A stretch of 64,000 nt of DNA from NCBI GenBank assembly GCA_017965425.1, contig JAGCPY010000089.1:1-64000 (forward strand). The letters are read 5' to 3'. Both the position numbers and the translations under genes were made by a program. The notes beneath the pieces were generated by a model. That model was not told the origin of the DNA, ran no database searches, and saw nothing but the letters and a program-made list of their open reading frames with translations. Below are positions 59,163 to 64,000 of this stretch, in pieces; the first letter of the stretch is position 1, and each line of letters begins with the position of its first letter. Source of the DNA: Bacteroidaceae bacterium (GTDB lineage: Bacteria; Bacteroidota; Bacteroidia; Bacteroidales; Bacteroidaceae).

Positions 59163-60194
59163 ATGATCAATAGAGAACTTATCCGGCTGAAGGTGGTTCA
59201 GCTCACGTATGCTTATCGTCTGAACGGAACCCAAAAGCTGGATACTGCAGAGAAGGAACTCTTCTTCAGCTTATCGAAAGCCTACGACTTGTATATGTAC
59301 ATGCTGGACCTGATGGTGGAAGTCAACCGGATGGCCGAACGTGCCGTGGAAACCGCCAACAGCCGCTATCGCCGCTTGAAGGAAGGACTGCCGCCAAGTA
59401 CAAAGTTCATCGACAACAGGTTCATAGCTCAGCTCCAGAGCAACCGTCAGTTGCGTGATTTCGTGGAGAACCAAAAGAAGACATGGGCAGACGACGAGGA
59501 TTTCGTGCGCAGACTTTATCGCCAAATCGCCGACGGTGACATCTACAAGGAGTGGATGGCAGGCCGCGAAGAGCCTACCTATGAGCAGGAACGTGAATTG
59601 TGGCGGAAGATATACCGCGCGCATATCGTGGACAACGAAGAATTGAGCCAGCTCATGGAGGAAAAGAGCCTCTACTGGAACGACGACCGTTACATCGTCG
59701 ATGCCTTTGTGATGAAGACCATCAAGCGGTTCGAACCCAAGACAGGGGCTGGCCAGCAGCTGATGCCCGAGTTCCGCGACGACGAAGACCGCGAGTTCGC
59801 CAAGCGCCTGTTCCGTGCCACTTTGTTGGGTGGCGAGCACTACCGGGCCCTCGTCTCGCCGTTCCTCAGGGGATGGGACATCAGCCGCTTGCCCGTCATG
59901 GATCAGATCATCCTCGAGACGGCGCTGGCCGAGATCTTCACCTTCTCGCAGATGCCGGTCACGGTGTCTATTAACGAGTACGTGGAAATTACAAAGATGT
60001 ACTCCACACCGCAAAGCGGTCGCTATATCAACGGCTTGCTCGATGCCGTCTGCCGTCAGCAGATCCAGGAGGGAAAGCTCAAGAAGCAGATGCCCGACTC
60101 GCGTCAGTATCATCGTGTCGATGAATTCAACGACGACGCTCCCCAAGCCGGTGACACCCCGCAGCAAGAAGAGAAAACAGACGAAGCTCAGTAG
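59163..60194 (+). CDS. nusB: Transcription antitermination factor NusB (long Bacteroidetes form)
   Basis: NusB binds boxA RNA with NusE in antitermination on rRNA operons. The 343-aa protein begins MINRELIRLKVVQLTYAYRL and has the NusB helices in its C-terminal third (RDDEDREFAKRLFRATLLGG, RLPVMDQIILETALAEIFTF then MPVTVSINEYVEITKMYSTP and FINGLLD-like GRYINGLLDAV). The ~170 N-terminal residues are the extra helical part typical of Bacteroidetes NusB. The C-terminal ~45 residues are charged and disordered. It leads nusB-yajC-ybbR-coaE-DUF5606. Confidence 0.9.
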   Translation: MINRELIRLKVVQLTYAYRLNGTQKLDTAEKELFFSLSKAYDLYMYMLDLMVEVNRMAERAVETANSRYRRLKEGLPPSTKFIDNRFIAQLQSNRQLRDFVENQKKTWADDEDFVRRLYRQIADGDIYKEWMAGREEPTYEQERELWRKIYRAHIVDNEELSQLMEEKSLYWNDDRYIVDAFVMKTIKRFEPKTGAGQQLMPEFRDDEDREFAKRLFRATLLGGEHYRALVSPFLRGWDISRLPVMDQIILETALAEIFTFSQMPVTVSINEYVEITKMYSTPQSGRYINGLLDAVCRQQIQEGKLKKQMPDSRQYHRVDEFNDDAPQAGDTPQQEEKTDEAQ

Positions 60195-60248
60195 GCAAGA
60201 CATCTGGCTTCAAGACATTTCAGCAAATCACTTTTATCATTCATTATT

Positions 60249-60572
60249 ATGCAACAACTCATTATCTTCCTTCAGGCCGCACAAGGCGACGGGGGCATGG
60301 GCATGATCCTCATGCTCGTGGCTATGTTCGCCATCATGTATTTCTTCATGATTCGTCCGCAGCAAAAGAAACAGAAGGAAATCCAGAACTTCCGGAAGGG
60401 CATCGAGAAAGGTCAGGAAATCGTCACGGCTGGCGGCATCTACGGCGTGGTGCGCGACATCGACGACTTGAACAATGTCCTCATCGTGGAAGTGGCCAGT
60501 GGTGTGCGCGTGCGCGTAGATCGCAACTCGGTCTTTGCTTCTGCCGCCAGCACCGAGAACTACGCCAAATAA
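60249..60572 (+). CDS. yajC: Sec translocon accessory protein YajC
   Basis: A 107-aa inner-membrane protein with one N-terminal helix (MILMLVAMFAIMYFFMIRPQ) followed by the family motif RPQQKKQKEIQNFRKGIEKG and GQEIVTAGGIYGVVRDID, then VASGVRVRVDRNSV. YajC associates with SecDF-SecYEG. Length and motif order are normal. It starts 54 bp after nusB and is followed closely by the YbbR gene. Confidence 0.95.
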   Translation: MQQLIIFLQAAQGDGGMGMILMLVAMFAIMYFFMIRPQQKKQKEIQNFRKGIEKGQEIVTAGGIYGVVRDIDDLNNVLIVEVASGVRVRVDRNSVFASAASTENYAK

Positions 60573-60579
60573 CTGAGGC

Positions 60580-61575
60580 ATGGACCGTGAGCGCCTTCGC
60601 CTCCTGAGCGAGAACATCAGGTCGTTCCTTACCGGCAAGCGGAGTAGGGATGCACTGGTGTTCGTCTTCTTCGTGCTCATCTCGACGGGCTTCTGGCTCC
60701 TTCAGACCTTGAACGAAAGCTATGAGTCGGATCTCCAAGTGAGGTTGGAACTGGACAGTGTGCCCGCGGGCACCGTCATCACCACCGAACTGCCCCCGAC
60801 GATGCAGGTGAGGGTGCGTGACAAGGGCTCAACTTTGATGGAGTACTACCTCAGCTTGAAGCGCCGGACCGTTCACATCGACTTTCGCACGCACGACGAT
60901 GGCAGCACTTCGGGACGTGTCATCCTCACGCACTCCGAAATCCAGAAGCAGCTCACGGACATGCTCGACAACTCCACCCGCATCGTGACCATCCGTCCAG
61001 ATACGCTGGAGTATTATTACAACCGTGGCTACAAGAGGCGTGTGCCCGTGACGTTCCGCGGTAACGTGGAGACGGCACCGCTTTTCTATCTTTACGCGTT
61101 GCATTTCGTACCTGATTCTGTGACCGTATGGGGCGACGAAGCCTATCTGGACTCGTTGGAGTCGGTGCCGACAGTGCCTGTCAACTGGGACGGCCTCACC
61201 GCGAATGCCAGCCGCGAGGTGCAGCTGATCAGCCGTCGCGGTGTGAAGGTGGAACCGTCGGAGGTAACACTGGTGGCCACCGTGGACTTGTTCACGGAGA
61301 AGAAAGTGGAGGTGCCTGTCGTGGGGACGAATTTCCCTGCGGGCTATGCGCTCAGGACGTTCCCTGCCACGGCTACCGTGACTTTCCGCATCGGTGCAAT
61401 GGACTTCAAGAACGTGGATGCCGAGGACTTCGTGCTGGCCACCACCTACGAGGAGCTGATTTCGTCTGGCGACAGCCTCATCCATTTACGTCTGCGGTCG
61501 CTGCCCAACGGCGTGTCGCAGGTGCGCATTCAGCCCGAGACGGTTCAGTATATGATTGAACAGACGGAGGAATAA
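60580..61575 (+). CDS. YbbR-like domain protein
   Basis: A 331-aa protein with one N-terminal membrane helix (DALVFVFFVLISTGFWLLQT) and a periplasmic region of about three YbbR-like repeats (YESDLQVRLELDSVPAGTVI, KRRVPVTFRGNVETA, VPVVGTNFPAGYALRTF). In Firmicutes YbbR (CdaR) modulates the diadenylate cyclase CdaA; no cdaA is next to it here, and the Bacteroidetes function is not established. Its stop overlaps the coaE start (TAATG). Confidence 0.8.
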   Translation: MDRERLRLLSENIRSFLTGKRSRDALVFVFFVLISTGFWLLQTLNESYESDLQVRLELDSVPAGTVITTELPPTMQVRVRDKGSTLMEYYLSLKRRTVHIDFRTHDDGSTSGRVILTHSEIQKQLTDMLDNSTRIVTIRPDTLEYYYNRGYKRRVPVTFRGNVETAPLFYLYALHFVPDSVTVWGDEAYLDSLESVPTVPVNWDGLTANASREVQLISRRGVKVEPSEVTLVATVDLFTEKKVEVPVVGTNFPAGYALRTFPATATVTFRIGAMDFKNVDAEDFVLATTYEELISSGDSLIHLRLRSLPNGVSQVRIQPETVQYMIEQTEE

Positions 61576-62195
61576 TGACGATAGGCATCACAGGCGGCAT
61601 TGGCAGCGGCAAGTCCTTCGTCTCGCGGCTGTTGGCGGAACACTTCGGCGTTCCCGTCTATGATTGTGACCGCGAGGCGCGCCGTCTGATGAACGAGTCG
61701 CCGACGTTGCGTCGGCAGCTGACAGCCCTCGTTGGTGCCGATGTCTATTCGCCTGACGGACAGCTCTGCAAGGCGGCGATGATTCGCTATCTGTTCGCCA
61801 GCGACGACCACGCCGCCGCCGTCAATGCCATCGTTCATCCCCTTGTCAGGCAGGATTTTCACCAGTGGGCGGGGCAGCGACTTTCTTCGCTCGCTTCACG
61901 GTCTTCCGTTCCAAATGTCGTCGCCGTCGAGAGTGCCCTGCTCGTGGAAGCCGGTATGGCCTCCGACGTGGACAGTGTGTGGCTAGTGACAGCCCCCGAA
62001 AGCCTCCGCATACGCCGTGCCATGCAGCGCGACGGAGCCACGGAGGTTGCCGTGCGCGAACGCATGGCGCGCCAGCTGCCTGAAGACCGTCTCAGACAGA
62101 TGGCCGATGTGGTCATCGAGAACGACGGGCGCGACCTGCTCCCACAAATCTCAGAACTTATTCATTCACTCAAAGACTCATACAACCATGCTTGA
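61575..62195 (+). CDS. coaE: Dephospho-CoA kinase
   Basis: Last step of coenzyme A synthesis: ATP-dependent phosphorylation of dephospho-CoA. The 206-aa protein has the P-loop TIGITGGIGSGKSFVSRLLA, VYDCDREARRLMNESP (catalytic Asp), IVHPLVRQDF and the lid region RRAMQRDGATEVAVRERMAR. Length is normal. It overlaps the YbbR gene by 1 nt and the DUF5606 gene by 8 nt, so the three are translationally coupled. Confidence 0.95.
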   Translation: MTIGITGGIGSGKSFVSRLLAEHFGVPVYDCDREARRLMNESPTLRRQLTALVGADVYSPDGQLCKAAMIRYLFASDDHAAAVNAIVHPLVRQDFHQWAGQRLSSLASRSSVPNVVAVESALLVEAGMASDVDSVWLVTAPESLRIRRAMQRDGATEVAVRERMARQLPEDRLRQMADVVIENDGRDLLPQISELIHSLKDSYNHA

Positions 62196-62631
62196 AACAA
62201 TTTTAGCCATTGCCGGCAAGCCAGGTCTCTATAAGCTGGTTTCGCGCGGAAACAAAAACCTCATCGTCGAGAGCATCGACGAAAGGAAACACCGTATGCC
62301 GGCCTTCAGCACCGACCGTGTCATCTCGCTGGCCGACATCGCCATGTTCACCGACGAGAAGGAAGTGCCGTTGGCAGAGGTGCTCACGTCCATCAAGGAG
62401 AAGGAGAATGGCGCCCAGTGCAGCCTCGACCTGAAGAAAGCCTCGAAGCAGGAACTCCTCGACTATCTGGGCGAAGTGCTTCCCAACTTCGACCGCGACC
62501 GCGTCTATCCTACCGATGCGCGCAAGCTCTTCCAATGGTATAACATCCTCGTCAGCAACGGTTACACCGATTTCTCTAAGCTTCAACCCACCGAGGGCGA
62601 CAACATCGACGACCGCAAGGCCGAGGCGTAA
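62188..62631 (+). CDS. DUF5606 family protein
   Basis: A 147-aa protein beginning MLETILAIAGKPGLYKLVSR, the conserved start of a Bacteroidetes-specific family (an SH3-like N-terminal part with NKNLIVESIDERKHRMPAFS, then a helical part ending FQWYNILVSNGYTDF). Function unknown; members regularly lie next to coaE in Bacteroidetes. The start overlaps coaE; earlier in-frame starts lie deep inside coaE and are rejected. Confidence 0.8.
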   Translation: MLETILAIAGKPGLYKLVSRGNKNLIVESIDERKHRMPAFSTDRVISLADIAMFTDEKEVPLAEVLTSIKEKENGAQCSLDLKKASKQELLDYLGEVLPNFDRDRVYPTDARKLFQWYNILVSNGYTDFSKLQPTEGDNIDDRKAEA

Positions 62632-62643
62632 ACCGACGGCTGG

Positions 62644-62747
62644 TAAGGTGTGCACGTTCAGCACGGAAGGGCAATACCTTCTCTGCTGAACGTGTACACT
62701 TTTTTGCAAGAAGGTGTGCACGTTCGCGAGGGAACGTGCACACTTTC
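62644..62747. repeat. 22-bp repeat array 8 (5 units)
   Basis: Cores at 62644 (TAAGGTGTGCACGTTC), 62666 (GAAGGGCAATACCTTC), 62688 (GAACGTGTACACTTTT), 62710 (GAAGGTGTGCACGTTC) and 62732 (GAACGTGCACACTTTC), exactly 22 bp apart; spacers AGCACG, TCTGCT, TTGCAA, GCGAGG. The last two cores pair over 15 of 16 bases. It fills the gap between the convergent DUF5606 and sialidase genes. This is the clearest example of the 16+6 layout. Confidence 0.85.
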
Positions 62748-62775
62748 CATCTCTGTGGTGAGTGCCTGGGGGCTT

Positions 62776-64000
62776 CTACTTGTACTTCCCGCCGGTGATC
62801 TCGCTGATGGTGAGGGGGCGGTAGGCCATATTGTAGCCGTTGTCTTTCTGTTCCTCCTCCCAGAAGAATGCGATGCGGCGGTCCTTCTGCTGAATCATTG
62901 TGGAGTATGCCGACGTGGTGTGGCTCACTTGCAGTCCTCGCGTCCACTGGTGTGCGAATGCGCGTGGCGAGTAGATGCCGTTCGGCAGGATTTCCTTATA
63001 GTAGATGCCGACGTCCTTGCGGCCTTCGCCGAAGGGCAGCGACTGCAACATCAGCTTGACGGCCCGTCCGCTGGCCACCTCCTTGGCATCCACGAGCAGG
63101 ATCTCGCCGTTGCACGAGTTGGCGCCGACCTTGATGCCCCCTTCGATGTCATGGCTGGCCACACATTGTCCCCACGTGCCCTGCTCCTGGTTGGAACGGA
63201 TGTCGTTGAAGTGGAAGACGTTGAAGAAGCGGCCATACCACTTGCGGGAGGAGAGGATGACGTCGCCGTTAGGCAGTTCCTCGGTCTTTGGCTCGTCGCC
63301 GTCGATGCAGGGGCTGTCGTGCCCGTCGAGGGTGGAGCCTCCCAGGACGGCCCACGTCTGTCCGAAGTCGTCGCTGTAGAGGACATAGTTGCAGGCCACG
63401 TCCTTGTCGTCCATCTGCGTGCGCGTCAGCACCGAGCAGTAGAGCCGGTAGAAGGTTCCTTTCTTCACGACGCGGCTCTGCATGATGCGCCCCGACCCGA
63501 TGAACATGGTGCGGGTGTTGGGCAACATTTGGTAGAAAGCGTCGGTGACATCCTCGGCCTTCGTCCACGAGCGTCCGCCATCGGTGCTCCGCCAACGGGC
63601 GATGCGGTTGGGGTTCGCGCGCGTACCTTTAATATATATAACGTTTCCCGTGACCGACATGCAGAGGATGTTGTCGGAGTTTCTGTCGGCGACGAGGGCC
63701 ACGTCTCCGTATCCGCAGTCGGTTGAGCCTTCGATGCCCGAGCCACGTTGGATGACGGTGTCGGGCGACCATGTGCGTCCGTTGTTTTTGCTCATACGTG
63801 CCGCAATGTCGATTTTGCCGAAACCGATGTCGAGCTGGCAGTAGCGGCGGTCAACGACGGCCAGGAGGTGTCCCTTGCGTGTCGTCGCGATGGCTGGGAT
63901 GCGGTAGGGAACACGGTAACTGTCGTAGGTTTGGAAGAGCACTTGTGCGGGTGCACCGTCCTTGACGGAGGCCGCAGAGGTGGCTGCCGTGAACGCGGGC
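62776..64000 (-). CDS. Exo-alpha-sialidase (partial, 5' end beyond the window)
   Basis: Removes terminal sialic acid from glycans. At least 408 residues are in the window, and the frame is still open at the right edge. The sialidase fold is shown by the Arg motif SYRVPYRIPAIATT (Y/F-R-I-P) and three Asp boxes: SKNNGRTWSPD, STDGGRSWTKAE and SDDFGQTWAVL. Catalytic Asp is likely in LLAVVDRRYCQLDIG, and the Tyr/Glu pair lies further on. An upstream part, possibly a signal peptide and a carbohydrate-binding domain, is missing. With the GH95 fucosidase it points to host mucin-type glycans. No nan genes lie in the window. Confidence 0.9.
   Translation of the reverse strand, partial: PAFTAATSAASVKDGAPAQVLFQTYDSYRVPYRIPAIATTRKGHLLAVVDRRYCQLDIGFGKIDIAARMSKNNGRTWSPDTVIQRGSGIEGSTDCGYGDVALVADRNSDNILCMSVTGNVIYIKGTRANPNRIARWRSTDGGRSWTKAEDVTDAFYQMLPNTRTMFIGSGRIMQSRVVKKGTFYRLYCSVLTRTQMDDKDVACNYVLYSDDFGQTWAVLGGSTLDGHDSPCIDGDEPKTEELPNGDVILSSRKWYGRFFNVFHFNDIRSNQEQGTWGQCVASHDIEGGIKVGANSCNGEILLVDAKEVASGRAVKLMLQSLPFGEGRKDVGIYYKEILPNGIYSPRAFAHQWTRGLQVSHTTSAYSTMIQQKDRRIAFFWEEEQKDNGYNMAYRPLTISEITGGKYK

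Noticed and set aside
62644-62747. CRISPR array
   Set aside because: Repeats are 16 bp with 6-bp spacers, cores vary between units, and no cas genes lie nearby. The layout does not fit any CRISPR type.
1-64000. tRNA, rRNA or known riboswitch in the gaps
   Set aside because: No cloverleaf-like GTTC/CCA pattern or riboswitch core was recognised by eye; tRNAscan-SE or Infernal could detect ones I missed.

Overview
The window is chromosomal DNA from a member of the Bacteroidales, most likely Prevotellaceae-like. Three lines support this. Promoters follow the Bacteroidetes form (TAnnTTTG at -7, sometimes with TTG about 20 bp upstream). The genes include a SusC/SusD pair, TonB-family proteins, C10 cysteine proteases, DUF3276, DUF4924 and DUF5606. 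Secreted proteins end in Por/T9SS-like tails. Genus and species cannot be fixed from sequence reading alone. No rRNA, tRNA, CRISPR or complete insertion sequence was seen.

Layout. 1-0.6 kb: tail of a phage-type replication protein. 0.8-5.6 kb: envelope proteins, a double TonB-domain protein, hslR, pth and rplY. 5.8-10.6 kb: a toxin-antitoxin pair and a 1,357-aa secreted protein ending in dockerin-like repeats. 10.7-19.1 kb: asparaginase, a lipoate ligase and a full glycine cleavage set (gcvT, gcvH, gcvPA, a 45-aa membrane ORF, gcvPB, lpdA). 19.3-29.5 kb: pepT, a ROK glucokinase, LysE-type exporter, DUF4924, rfbD, prfC, tsaC, a ClC channel, a DUF559 nuclease-like gene and fmt. 29.6-40.3 kb: an ECF sigma factor, a 709-bp repeat-rich gap, then susC-susD-lipoprotein-C10-C10, which looks like a RagAB-style peptide uptake locus with its own proteases. 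40.5-46.3 kb: rpe, a frame-disrupted comEC, and a three-gene operon led by a secreted caspase/SUMF1 fusion. 46.4-56.3 kb: two half-size chromate transporters, a GH95 alpha-L-fucosidase, a 59-aa ORF and purL. 56.7-64 kb: an envelope pair, DUF3276, nusB-yajC-ybbR-coaE-DUF5606, and a sialidase that runs off the right edge. Sialidase, fucosidase and C10 proteases together fit a life on host glycoprotein, which is inference.

Two repeat systems run through the window. (1) A MITE-like element made of two inverted GC-rich palindromic arms (outer ends GAAGACCC or GAAGCCTCACC; inner ends near GGTTACCTTT) occurs as ten pairs. Most lie at gene junctions. In five genes the interval supplies the start codon and an N-terminus containing a version of PLPGEGQGG, and in fmt and purL pairs sit in frame inside the gene. 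In one pair (27960-28462) the arms enclose a DUF559 nuclease-like gene, which suggests the short pairs are internally deleted derivatives of that unit. (2) Eight intergenic arrays of 22-bp units carry a 16-bp near-palindromic core (type GAACGTGTACACCTTC) and a 6-bp variable spacer. I cannot assign either family to a named one; these are the best candidates for an undescribed system.
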